This document shows positions 1-7,767 of a stretch of DNA of 17,334 nt, in pieces. Within the stretch, counting starts at the first letter, position 1; the number at the start of each line of letters is the position of its first letter. The translations under genes were made by a program, and so were the position numbers. The DNA lies in NCBI GenBank assembly GCA_964628455.1, contig CAZVPD010000077.1, positions 1 through 17,334 on the forward strand, written 5' to 3'. The notes beneath the pieces are model-generated. The model saw only the letters and a list, made by a program, of their open reading frames with translations, was not told the DNA's origin and searched no databases. This DNA is from JAQVWU01 sp964628455. GTDB taxonomy: Bacteria > Bacillota > Clostridia > Oscillospirales > CAG-272.

Positions 1-1
1 T

Positions 2-130
2 GTGACTTCCATTGAAAAATTAATGAAAAAGAAAGCCGATATGCCGGAGGTTTTTACAAAGGTTCAGCATTACTTTGTTAAAGAATTCAATATCGAAGCC
101 TGTAACACTGATTTAAACTCACTGCTTTGA
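2..130 (+). CDS. C-terminal fragment of a probable lipoate/octanoate-protein ligase (LplA/LipM-like)
   Basis: The open frame enters from the left edge and ends at TGA 128-130, giving 42 residues. It begins V-T-S-I-E-K-L and contains M-P-E-V-F. The sequence V-T-S-I followed by a short amphipathic region resembles the C-terminal end of the BPL/LplA/LipM fold, where GVTS often opens the last helices. The gene ends 42 bases before lipA on the same strand. That fits a lipoate-assembly pair in which the ligase attaches octanoate or lipoate to a carrier protein and LipA inserts the sulfurs. Only the tail is visible, with no catalytic residue, so the assignment rests on this short match and on the neighbour. 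Confidence 0.5.
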   Translation: MTSIEKLMKKKADMPEVFTKVQHYFVKEFNIEACNTDLNSLL

Positions 131-172
131 GATGAATTTCATGTGATGATTTGTTTTTGAAAGGAAAAAGAA

Positions 173-1078
173 ATGAATAATATGCCGGTTAAAAAAAAAC
201 CGGAATGGTTGAAAGTAAAATCCAACACAGGAAACGTGAATGAAGAAGTGACAACTGTGCTTAGAACACTTAATTTAAAAACCGTATGCGAAGAAGCAAA
301 TTGTCCGAATTGCGGAGAATGTTTTGGCAATAAAACAGCGACTTTCATGATTCTCGGAAAATATTGTACGAGAAATTGCAGTTTTTGCAATGTTTCAAAC
401 GGCATACCTGCGGAAATCGACCGCAGTGAACCGCAGCACATTGCAGAAGCAGTAAAAAAGCTGGGATTGCATCATGTGGTTATTACTTCGGTAACCCGGG
501 ATGATTTACCGGACGGAGGCGCTTCTCATTTTGCACATGTAATCGAATCATTAAAATCTTTTTTAAAAGAGGAACCGCCTGTTATCGAAGTGTTGATTCC
601 TGACTTTGCAGGAAATCTTCATGCGCTCGAAACCGTTATAAACGCAAAACCGGATATAATAAATCACAACATCGAAACAATTCCCAGATTATATGCCTCT
701 GTTCGTCCGCAGGCCGTATATGAACATTCTCTGAAATTACTGAGAACCGTTTATGAATCGAATCCCGGTATTGTGACAAAATCAGGGATAATGTTAGGTC
801 TCGGTGAAACTTATCATGAGATAAATGATGTTTTCCTGGATTTAAGAAAAAACAACTGTATGCTGCTGACAATAGGACAGTATCTTGCACCATCTAAACT
901 ACACTACCCCGTCAAGGAATATATACATCCCGATGTTTTTGAAAATGTTAAAAAGCAGGCATATTCATTGGGATTTAAGTATGTTGCATCGGGTCCTCTT
1001 GTTCGAAGTTCGTATAAGGCGCATATTGCATACGCGGAGATTTTAAGTAAAAACAAGAAAGAGCGGTTCTGCGATTAA
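173..1078 (+). CDS. lipA: Lipoyl synthase LipA (radical SAM)
   Basis: LipA inserts two sulfur atoms into a protein-bound octanoyl chain to make the lipoyl cofactor of 2-oxoacid dehydrogenases and the glycine cleavage H protein. Both iron-sulfur sites are visible. The auxiliary cluster motif CX4CX5C is Cys39, Cys44 and Cys50. The radical-SAM motif CX3CX2C is Cys65, Cys69 and Cys72. The C-terminal RSSY signature is at residues 278-281 and supplies the serine ligand of the auxiliary cluster. The length of 301 residues is normal for the family. ATG 173 is preceded by an AAAGGA ribosome binding site. The 42-base gap from the ligase-like gene suggests co-transcription. The 3' end of the gene forms one arm of its own terminator. 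Confidence 0.97.
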   Translation: MNNMPVKKKPEWLKVKSNTGNVNEEVTTVLRTLNLKTVCEEANCPNCGECFGNKTATFMILGKYCTRNCSFCNVSNGIPAEIDRSEPQHIAEAVKKLGLHHVVITSVTRDDLPDGGASHFAHVIESLKSFLKEEPPVIEVLIPDFAGNLHALETVINAKPDIINHNIETIPRLYASVRPQAVYEHSLKLLRTVYESNPGIVTKSGIMLGLGETYHEINDVFLDLRKNNCMLLTIGQYLAPSKLHYPVKEYIHPDVFENVKKQAYSLGFKYVASGPLVRSSYKAHIAYAEILSKNKKERFCD

Positions 1079-1099
1079 ATCACAGAGCCGCTCTTTTTT
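1058..1099 (+). terminator. Rho-independent terminator of lipA, probably bidirectional
   Basis: A stem of 14 pairs (one G-U) joins 1058-1071 to 1083-1096, followed by a run of six Ts at 1094-1099. The left arm lies inside the last lipA codons. Read on the minus strand the same stem is followed by a T-rich tract (CTTGTTTTTA), so it can also end the convergent DegV/fab operon, whose last stop codon is at 1119. Confidence 0.9.
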
Positions 1100-1118
1100 A
1101 AAAAATAAATGATTTGTT

Positions 1119-1946
1119 TTATTCCGTCCATACGACAGCCAGCATATTGTTTCCTATATTTATCCCGACAACAGGCCCGATTTTGCGCACTTCTATGGAC
1201 AGATTCGGCCGTGTTGTTTGCAAATGTTTTAAAACAGCATAAAAAAATCTGTTTTTTTCGATATAATTTATTATAACATATTTTGTTGTATCGGGTATCT
1301 CGTCAACAAGGCTTCTTATCCTGTCGTAGCCCGACCGGGCTGACTGCATGGAGGGATCCGAATAAATCGAACCGTTGCGGCAGTAAAATATCGGTTTGTA
1401 ATTCAAAATAGGCGCTGCTGAACCGCGTACAAATCCGAGCCGTTTGCTGTTTGCAATCGTTATGTAATCATCAACGGTGAATTTGATTTTTATTTTTGAT
1501 TTATAATCGTTTAATGCGGATTCGATTTCTTCTTGTGTCTTCTTATTTTTTATGAGGATATGAGCTTTTTTAACCATTAAAAACAATCCGCCGACCGCAA
1601 GCCTTGAATCGATCACTTTTATTTTAACTTTCGGTAAATATTCGGCCGCTAGAAGCGCGCTGTTATACGCACTGCTCAACTTGGATGAGATCGTTATGCA
1701 AATGATTTCAAAACCGTAAAATCCCAGTTTGTAAAATGTATTGTAAAAATCATTGGCGGACGGATGGAAAGTCGCACATTTTACGTCAGGCGAATAGATT
1801 GTTTTTTCATCATAGAACTGGTCTATATATTTTTCTTTAAACAAATGATTATTAACCGAAAATGACGCCGGAACGATGCGAATGCCATACAGCTGTGATT
1901 CGCGCATTGTAATATTTACGGTGCTGTCAACAACGATTGCAATCAT
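1119..1946 (-). CDS. DegV-family (FakB-like) fatty-acid-binding protein, divergent
   Basis: DegV proteins bind a long-chain fatty acid; in Gram-positives the FakB members present it to the kinase FakA. The N-terminal I-V-V-D-S-T (residues 4-9), the T-x-x-P-S site (59-63), I-S-S-K-L-S-S (86-92) and the later V-I-D-S-R segment place this 275-residue protein in the family, at normal length. Several conserved positions differ. The usual LSGTY is L-S-S-A-Y (90-94). The C-terminal GxHxGPG is G-I-N-I-G-N-N (261-267), so Asn263 stands where the ligand-site His normally is. It starts 5 bases after accA stops and is the last gene of the fab operon, which supports a lipid role. The ribosome binding site is weak (AAAG). 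Ligand and kinase partner are unknown, and no fakA is in the window. Confidence 0.88.
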   Translation of the reverse strand: MIAIVVDSTVNITMRESQLYGIRIVPASFSVNNHLFKEKYIDQFYDEKTIYSPDVKCATFHPSANDFYNTFYKLGFYGFEIICITISSKLSSAYNSALLAAEYLPKVKIKVIDSRLAVGGLFLMVKKAHILIKNKKTQEEIESALNDYKSKIKIKFTVDDYITIANSKRLGFVRGSAAPILNYKPIFYCRNGSIYSDPSMQSARSGYDRIRSLVDEIPDTTKYVIINYIEKNRFFYAVLKHLQTTRPNLSIEVRKIGPVVGINIGNNMLAVVWTE

Positions 1947-1951
1947 AAATT

Positions 1952-2704
1952 TTATATCTTTCTGAATTTTCGATATCTGTTTTCAAGAAGTAAACCGATA
2001 TCGGTTTTGAGTTTTACGGAAATGGATTCCGCAAGTTCGGTTCTTAATTTTTCATACAGATTTTCTTCGCTTATTTTGCGTTCGATGATACCGAGTTCCA
2101 GCAGATCATCCGCGGTCAGTTTCAGGCAGGACGCGGCGTCCGCTGCTTTCTCCGGATCTTTCCATAAGATGCTGGCGCATCCTTCGGGAGAAACAACCGA
2201 ATAATAGGCATTCTCAAGCATCCATACTTCATCGCTGACTGCCAGCGCAAGTGCACCGCCGCTGCCGCCTTCACCGATGATGACCGAAATAACCGGTATT
2301 CCGAGCGTCATCATTTCCGCCAGATTCTCCGCTATTGCCTGTCCCTGTCCGCGCTGTTCCGCTTCTATTCCGCAGTATGCTCCGGCCGTATCCACAAAAC
2401 AAATGACGGGGCGTTTGAATTTCTCGGCCAACTTCATCTGACGCAGCGCTTTTCTGTAACCTTCCGGATAGGCTGATCCGAAATTACGGTTTATTTTATC
2501 GTTAGTCCCGTGTCCTTTTTCCAAACCTATGACTGTAACCGCCGTTTCTCCGAGCATGGCAATTCCGCAGATGACTGCCCTGTCGTCTCCGTAACGGCGG
2601 TCTCCGTGCATTTCACGAAAATCACAAAAAATATTTTCGATATAATTTGCGGATGTAGGCCTTGACGGCATTCTTGATACTTTGACAATATCATATCCGT
2701 TCAT
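1952..2704 (-). CDS. accA: Acetyl-CoA carboxylase carboxyltransferase subunit alpha
   Basis: With AccD this subunit transfers CO2 from biotin on AccB to acetyl-CoA, giving malonyl-CoA. The crotonase-fold core is clear: I-G-L-E-K-G-H-G, N-F-G-S-A-Y-P-E-G-Y-R-K-A near residue 75, F-V-D-T-A-G-A-Y-C-G, and G-E-G-G-S-G-G-A-L-A, the glycine-rich oxyanion region. At 250 residues it lacks much of the N-terminal helical part of the longer E. coli protein, which is usual for clostridial and streptococcal AccA. Its ATG overlaps the accD stop (ATGA at 2701-2704) and a GGGAGG site lies 8 bases upstream, inside accD. This implies coupled translation and the 1:1 ratio the complex needs. Confidence 0.97.
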   Translation of the reverse strand: MNGYDIVKVSRMPSRPTSANYIENIFCDFREMHGDRRYGDDRAVICGIAMLGETAVTVIGLEKGHGTNDKINRNFGSAYPEGYRKALRQMKLAEKFKRPVICFVDTAGAYCGIEAEQRGQGQAIAENLAEMMTLGIPVISVIIGEGGSGGALALAVSDEVWMLENAYYSVVSPEGCASILWKDPEKAADAASCLKLTADDLLELGIIERKISEENLYEKLRTELAESISVKLKTDIGLLLENRYRKFRKI

Positions 2705-3570
2705 TTTACAGCCTCCCTGCGGGCATGTATTTTTAATATAGCGGTTAGATATCCGACTTGATTTTTTCTTTCGACGATATCATCAAGAAAACCTGTTTTA
2801 AAAAGAAATTCCGATTTTTGAAATCCTTCGGGCAAATCTTCGCGAATGGTTTGTTTGATGACGCGAGGGCCCGCAAAACATATAAGTGCATCGGGTTCCG
2901 CGATGATAATATCCCCGAGCATGGCAAAGCTTGCGGTTACTCCGCCGCTTGTGGGGTCTGTAATCAGAGTTATATATAAATTACCCGCGTCGCTGTGCCG
3001 TTTCAGAGCTCCGCTTACTTTTGCCATCTGCATGAGTGACAGCATCCCTTCCTGCATGCGGGCACCGCCGGAAACCGTAATACCTAAAACCGGAAGTGAA
3101 TTTTCTGTTGCATACTCAAACAGCCGGGTGATTTTTTCGCCTACAACCGTTCCCATGGATCCCATCATAAAATTGGATTCCATGACAAAAAGAGCGCATT
3201 TATATCCGCCAATGCTGCATTCCCCGCATATAACCGCTTCTTTTTCCCCGCTTTTTTTAGCCGCAACCGACAGTTTTTCATCGTATTCCGGAAAATGTAT
3301 TTTATTAAAGGGAATCATGTCGGCGTCATGTTCGAGAAATGAATCCGCATCCGCTGTAATGTTGATTCTCTGGCGGGCAGTGATTCTGAAGTGATGATTG
3401 CATGCCGGACAGACAAATAAATGATTTTTCATGTTTTTACGCAAAATCGCATTTTTGCATTTTGTGCATGATATATAAAGTTCAACAGACGTTTTCGGGA
3501 TATTTACTTCACTTCTCGCTGTGCCTTCCAATTTATTTTTATGCGACTTAAAAAGTTTTTTTAAATCCAT
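2701..3570 (-). CDS. accD: Acetyl-CoA carboxylase carboxyltransferase subunit beta
   Basis: This is the beta half of the carboxyltransferase. The N-terminal zinc ribbon is intact, with Cys35/Cys38 and Cys54/Cys57. The carboxyltransferase fold follows, with M-G-S-M-G-T-V-V-G-E-K, S-G-G-A-R-M-Q-E-G (oxyanion hole) and D-P-T-S-G-G-V-T-A-S-F-A-M-L-G-D. The length of 289 residues matches the family. It begins 6 bases after the accC stop and its last bases overlap the accA start, so accC-accD-accA form a tight translational block. The ribosome binding site is poor (an AAAGG rather far upstream), which fits reinitiation from accC. Confidence 0.97.
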   Translation of the reverse strand: MDLKKLFKSHKNKLEGTARSEVNIPKTSVELYISCTKCKNAILRKNMKNHLFVCPACNHHFRITARQRINITADADSFLEHDADMIPFNKIHFPEYDEKLSVAAKKSGEKEAVICGECSIGGYKCALFVMESNFMMGSMGTVVGEKITRLFEYATENSLPVLGITVSGGARMQEGMLSLMQMAKVSGALKRHSDAGNLYITLITDPTSGGVTASFAMLGDIIIAEPDALICFAGPRVIKQTIREDLPEGFQKSEFLFKTGFLDDIVERKNQVGYLTAILKIHARREAVK

Positions 3571-3576
3571 AAATGA

Positions 3577-4917
3577 TTATACGTAACCTTTCCCGGAAAG
3601 AAATCCCGTTGTATAAGTACCGTTGATAAAATCGTCGTCGGAAAGAATATCAAGCTGCAGTTCGCTGTTATGGCTGATTCCTTCTATAACAAGTTCCGAT
3701 AAAGCACAGCGCATTTTTCGCATGGCTTCTTCACGTGTTTTTGCGCATACGATTAATTTGCCAATAAGCGAATCATAAAAAGGCGGAACATAATAATTTT
3801 GATAAATCGCCGTGTCAAATCGCACATTATGCCCTCCCGGAACATGAAGCAGAGTGATTTCACCGCTGCTCGGTCTGAAATCATCGAGGGGATTTTCGGC
3901 ATTTATACGGCATTCTATCGCCTGTCCTACATAGGATACATCTTTCTGTGTAAAACCGAGTTCATAACCGGCAGCTGTTCGTATCTGCCATTTCACAATA
4001 TCGATGCCTGTTGCCATTTCGGTTACACAGTGTTCGACCTGAAGTCTTGTATTCATTTCGAGAAAGTAAAAACGATCGTCGCTGTCAAGCAAAAATTCGA
4101 TTGTGCCGACACCGGTATATCCGACTGCTTCCGCGGCTTTTACGGCGGTGTCCATCATTTTTTTCCTCGTTGCATCCGATAAGGTCGGAGCCGGGCATTC
4201 TTCGAGTATTTTTTGATTCTTACGCTGAACCGAACAATCCCGGTCGCCGAGGCATACGATATTTTTATAATTATCTCCGATAATCTGCATTTCAATATGT
4301 TTTACGGGCGTACAATATTTCTCGAGATATACGGTTCCGTCTCCGAACGCGTTTTTCGCTTCGGTTACTGACGTGTTATACGCTTTTTCCATTTCGCTTC
4401 GGTCATGCGCAATCCTGATTCCCCGTCCGCCCCCGCCGGCGCTTGCTTTTAACATGACGGGATAACCGATAATATCAGCTTCTTTTATGGCAGCGCCGAC
4501 ACTGTCTATATAATCACAGCCCGGTATTACCGGTATATTGTTTTTTTTCATGGTTATACGTGCTTCGTCTTTACTTCCCATCCGGCGAATAACATCGCTC
4601 CGCGGTCCGATGAATTTAATATTACACTCTTCACACAGTTCCGCAAATACGGCGTTTTCGGATAGCAGACCATATCCGGGATGGATCGCTTCGGCACCGC
4701 TGCATTGGGCAACGGTAAGAATGGAATTCATATTTAAATAACTGTCACTGACCCTGGCAGGTCCGATGCAATAACTTTCATCCGCTAAGCTGACATGAAG
4801 CGCTTCCTTGTCCGGTTCGGAATAAACCGCAACGGTTGATATTCCCATTTCTTTGCATGCACGGATAATTCGGACTGCTATTTCATTCCGGTTGGCTATA
4901 AGTATTTTCGAAAACAA
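3577..4917 (-). CDS. accC: Biotin carboxylase subunit of acetyl-CoA carboxylase (TTG start)
   Basis: This ATP-grasp enzyme carboxylates the biotin on AccB using ATP and bicarbonate. The N-terminus K-I-L-I-A-N-R-N-E-I-A is a textbook AccC opening. The ATP loop is K-A-S-A-G-G-G-G-R-G-I, and the catalytic/metal segment is F-L-E-M-N-T-R-L-Q-V-E-H with its Glu and Arg present. The length of 446 residues is standard. The start codon is TTG (4915-4917). No ATG is available, and a perfect AGGAGG at 4925-4930, overlapping the fabZ stop TAG (4929-4931), lies 7 bases upstream. The rare start codon behind a strong ribosome binding site may set AccC level relative to neighbours. Confidence 0.97.
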   Translation of the reverse strand: MFSKILIANRNEIAVRIIRACKEMGISTVAVYSEPDKEALHVSLADESYCIGPARVSDSYLNMNSILTVAQCSGAEAIHPGYGLLSENAVFAELCEECNIKFIGPRSDVIRRMGSKDEARITMKKNNIPVIPGCDYIDSVGAAIKEADIIGYPVMLKASAGGGGRGIRIAHDRSEMEKAYNTSVTEAKNAFGDGTVYLEKYCTPVKHIEMQIIGDNYKNIVCLGDRDCSVQRKNQKILEECPAPTLSDATRKKMMDTAVKAAEAVGYTGVGTIEFLLDSDDRFYFLEMNTRLQVEHCVTEMATGIDIVKWQIRTAAGYELGFTQKDVSYVGQAIECRINAENPLDDFRPSSGEITLLHVPGGHNVRFDTAIYQNYYVPPFYDSLIGKLIVCAKTREEAMRKMRCALSELVIEGISHNSELQLDILSDDDFINGTYTTGFLSGKGYV

Positions 4918-4928
4918 CGCCTGTCCTC

Positions 4929-5345
4929 CTAAATAACGGCGAATGAAAATTCACCGCTCATACATAGTATGCCATCCACGGATGCTTTGCCTTTTGCAAA
5001 GTAAAAAGGCAGCCTGTATTTTTCGATTTCACACTCGAATTCAATGGTGTCGCCCGGTTTTACCTGCTTTTTAAATTTAACGTTGTTGATGCCTGTAAAT
5101 AAAGGTGTTTTTCCGTCGATTTTTCCGGAAAGCAGCGCAGCGCAGGTCTGAGCTGCCATTTCACATTGAATAACGCCGGGAACGATCGGATTTCCGGGGA
5201 AGTGGCCGTTTAAAAACCATTCGTCACCGGTTACCCTGTATTTACCGTATGCTTTTCCGTCTTCTCTCAGATTGATCTCATCGACAAGCAGCATCGGTTC
5301 ACGGTGCGGTATTATTTTTTTTATTTCGTCTCTGTTCATAATCAT
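4929..5345 (-). CDS. fabZ: 3-hydroxyacyl-ACP dehydratase FabZ
   Basis: FabZ removes water from 3-hydroxyacyl-ACP to give trans-2-enoyl-ACP. The hot-dog fold signatures are P-H-R-E-P-M-L-L-V-D near residue 13 and G-H-F-P-G-N-P-I-V-P-G-V, which contains the catalytic His48. Glu62 in Q-C-E-M-A-A-Q is the second catalytic residue. The length of 138 residues is typical. The first ATG (5343-5345) overlaps the accB stop as ATGA. A second in-frame ATG at 5337-5339 opens the common M-N-R-D-E start and sits better behind the AAGGTGAT site, so the real start may be two codons later. Position between accB and accC is the usual clostridial order. Confidence 0.97.
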   Translation of the reverse strand: MIMNRDEIKKIIPHREPMLLVDEINLREDGKAYGKYRVTGDEWFLNGHFPGNPIVPGVIQCEMAAQTCAALLSGKIDGKTPLFTGINNVKFKKQVKPGDTIEFECEIEKYRLPFYFAKGKASVDGILCMSGEFSFAVI

Positions 5346-5794
5346 ATCACCTTAAACAAAGTTTGGCCGTATTCGACAATCTCACCGTTTTTTACACAAA
5401 CATCTACGATTTCACAATCGCGGTCCGCGTTTATTTCATTCAGCAGCTTCATTGCTTCGATAATACACAGGATATCACCTTTTTTTATTTTTGATCCCGT
5501 TTCGACAAAGGGTTTCGCATCGGGAGCAGCGCTCGTATAAAATATACCGACAAGAGGGGCTTTTATTTCGCTGACATCGCTGAAATTATACATATTTTCA
5601 ATCGGCGGATTGCTCTGCTGAATATATTCATATTCATCCTTTTGAACGGTTCTGACAGGCAGTTCAGGCTGCGTTTTTTGCTCTTTCGGCTCTCTCTGCA
5701 TAGATATTGTTATTTCGCTCTCGGTTATTGTCAGCAGAGTTAAATCGTAAGTCTTTGCGATTTCGGCAAGCGCTTTGATTTTTTTTATATCCAT
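5342..5794 (-). CDS. accB: Biotin carboxyl carrier protein of acetyl-CoA carboxylase
   Basis: AccB carries biotin between AccC and AccA/AccD. The C-terminal biotinyl domain contains I-E-A-M-K-L-L-N-E-I, with Lys116 as the biotin attachment residue, and the preceding K-A-P-L-V-G-I-F-Y segment. The N-terminal 30 residues form the short structured region common in AccB. A hydrophilic Gln/Pro/Glu-rich linker at about 35-65 joins the two. The length of 150 residues is normal. It starts 9 bases after the fabF stop and overlaps fabZ by 4 bases. No biotin ligase gene is seen in the window. Confidence 0.96.
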   Translation of the reverse strand: MDIKKIKALAEIAKTYDLTLLTITESEITISMQREPKEQKTQPELPVRTVQKDEYEYIQQSNPPIENMYNFSDVSEIKAPLVGIFYTSAAPDAKPFVETGSKIKKGDILCIIEAMKLLNEINADRDCEIVDVCVKNGEIVEYGQTLFKVI

Positions 5795-5803
5795 TCCCGT
5801 GCT

Positions 5804-7042
5804 TTACCTTTCGATTTTTTTAAAAGCTATGCATGCATTGTGTCCGCCGAAGCCGAGAGAAGTTGACAGCGCATATTCGATCGCAGAAATGCGCGCTTTA
5901 TTGGGTACATAATCCAGATCGCAGTCGGGGTCAGGTTCCATATAACCTATGGTTGGCGGTATAATACCGTTTTTCAACGCAAGAACCGATATAATTGCTT
6001 CGGCAGCGCCGGCAGCTCCAAGCATATGACCTGTCATTGATTTGGTCGAACTTACCGCGATTTTATACGCGTTATCGCCGAATACTTTTTTAATGGCAGC
6101 TGTTTCTGTCTTATCATTCAGCGGAGTGCTTGTTCCGTGCGCATTGATATAAATTTTTTCATTTCCGGTTATTCCGGCTTCTCGAGCGGCCAGCATGATC
6201 GCTTCTGCTGCTCCTATAGCATCGGGATTGGGCGCCGTCATATGATACGCGTCGCATGTGTTGCCGTATCCGCATATTTCACCGTATATTTCCGCATTTC
6301 TGTTAACAGCGTGTCCGTATTCTTCAAGAATCAAAATCCCTGCTCCTTCTCCCATGACAAAACCGCTTCTTCGCCTGTCAAACGGGATAGATGCTTTCAA
6401 TGGATCTGCTTCTTCTGATAATGCACGGCAATTCATAAATCCCGCTACGGCAAGCGGATTCACCGTGCATTCGGTTCCTCCCGCAATAATAATGTCGGCA
6501 TAATCATGTTTTATTGCCCGATATGCTTCTCCTATGGCGTTTGTCGATGTCGCACAGGCGGTCACAACCGGCAAAGTAGGACCCTGCGCGTTGTATTTTA
6601 TGGCAATGGATCCTGCGGCCATGTTACTGATCATCATCGGGATAAAAAACGGAGAAACCCTCGAAGGACCCCGGTCACGCAGTTTATACGTCTCACTGAT
6701 AAAAGAATCCATTCCGCCGATCCCGGACCCGACATACACACCGAATCGCTTATGGTTGAAATCAGCTTCACATAACCGGCTGTCAGCCATGGCCTGAGCA
6801 GCAGCTCCGATGGCGTATTGTGTGAATTTATCGGCTTTTTTTGCATCACTGCTGTTTTCGTAATAGGATAAAACATTAAAATCCTTGACTTCGGCAGCGA
6901 CTTTCACTTTAAAATCGGTTGTATCGAATTTTGTGATCAGACCGATCCCGGAAATTCCCTGTATAAGGTGATCGAAAAATGTTTTCGTGTCATTGCCCAA
7001 AGGCGATATGATACCCATTCCGGTAATAACTATCCTGCGCAT
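5804..7042 (-). CDS. fabF: 3-oxoacyl-ACP synthase II
   Basis: FabF condenses malonyl-ACP with a growing acyl-ACP and sets chain length. The thiolase-fold Cys-His-His triad is complete: Cys163 in V-T-A-C-A-T-S-T-N, His in N-A-H-G-T-S-T-P-L-N-D, and His in M-T-G-H-M-L-G-A-A-G. With the start chosen here the protein has 412 residues and Cys163 has the same number as in E. coli. I choose ATG 7040-7042, opening M-R-R-I-V-I-T-G-M-G. An upstream TTG at 7052-7054 is in frame, but it directly abuts the AAGGAG at 7055-7060 and so cannot use it. The ATG lies 12 bases downstream, slightly long. The ribosome binding site overlaps the fabG stop. Confidence 0.97.
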   Translation of the reverse strand: MRRIVITGMGIISPLGNDTKTFFDHLIQGISGIGLITKFDTTDFKVKVAAEVKDFNVLSYYENSSDAKKADKFTQYAIGAAAQAMADSRLCEADFNHKRFGVYVGSGIGGMDSFISETYKLRDRGPSRVSPFFIPMMISNMAAGSIAIKYNAQGPTLPVVTACATSTNAIGEAYRAIKHDYADIIIAGGTECTVNPLAVAGFMNCRALSEEADPLKASIPFDRRRSGFVMGEGAGILILEEYGHAVNRNAEIYGEICGYGNTCDAYHMTAPNPDAIGAAEAIMLAAREAGITGNEKIYINAHGTSTPLNDKTETAAIKKVFGDNAYKIAVSSTKSMTGHMLGAAGAAEAIISVLALKNGIIPPTIGYMEPDPDCDLDYVPNKARISAIEYALSTSLGFGGHNACIAFKKIER

Positions 7043-7059
7043 AATGTAATTCAACTCCT

Positions 7060-7767
7060 TCAGATATACAATCCGCCGTCGATTTTTATAATTTCACCGG
7101 TAATATAGTCAGAATAACCTGAAGCTAAAAATAAAGCCAGATTGGCAACATCATCGGGCGTGCCTATCCGTCCCATCGGGATCGATTTTTTGATTTCATT
7201 CTGCGCGGTCTCGGTCATAGCTCCCGTCATTGCAGTTCCGATAAATCCCGGAGCTATAGCATTGCAGTTTATTCCTCTGGAAGCCAGTTCTTTGGCTATG
7301 GATTTTGTCAGTCCTATCACTCCCGCTTTGGAAGCGCTGTAATTCGACTGCCCCGCATTCCCCATCATCCCTACAACAGAAGCGATATTGATAATTTTCC
7401 CGCTTTTATTCTTTGCGAATTGTCTGTATGTATGACGGATCATATTGAATGTCCCTTTGAGGTTCACGTTTATAACAGAGTCAAATTCATTTTCGGTCAT
7501 GGCCAAAGTCAGTTTGTCTCGTGTTATGCCTGCATTGTTGACAAGGATGTCGATTTTGCCGAAGCGGTCCAGTATTGTTTTAACGACAGTCTCGGTTTCA
7601 GAAAAATCCGAGACATTACATTTAATAAACATATAGTCTCTTTTTTCCGAAGGTTCATTCATATCTGCAATAACGATTTCAGCTCCGTTTTTTGCCATTA
7701 TGTCGGCAATTGCAAGGCCGATACCTCTTGAACCGCCCGTTATAACAGCTGTTTTCCCTTTCAGCAT
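7060..7767 (-). CDS. fabG: 3-oxoacyl-ACP reductase FabG
   Basis: This is an NADPH-dependent short-chain dehydrogenase that reduces 3-oxoacyl-ACP. The cofactor loop T-G-G-S-R-G-I-G-L-A is near residue 10, N-N-A-G-I-T-R-D follows, and the catalytic Ser and Y-S-A-S-K are present in the segment after S-V-V-G-M-M-G-N-A-G. The C-terminal I-T-G-E-I-I-K-I-D-G-G matches FabG. At 235 residues it is about ten short of the usual length; the beta2-alpha region near M-N-E-P-S-E-K looks compact rather than broken. Its start overlaps the end of fabD by 7 bases (ATGCTGA), so translation is probably coupled. Confidence 0.96.
   Translation of the reverse strand: MLKGKTAVITGGSRGIGLAIADIMAKNGAEIVIADMNEPSEKRDYMFIKCNVSDFSETETVVKTILDRFGKIDILVNNAGITRDKLTLAMTENEFDSVINVNLKGTFNMIRHTYRQFAKNKSGKIINIASVVGMMGNAGQSNYSASKAGVIGLTKSIAKELASRGINCNAIAPGFIGTAMTGAMTETAQNEIKKSIPMGRIGTPDDVANLALFLASGYSDYITGEIIKIDGGLYI

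Noticed and set aside
7043..7054. TTG start four codons upstream for FabF.
   Set aside because: It directly abuts the ribosome binding site, and FabF proteins begin at M-R-R-I-V-I-T-G.
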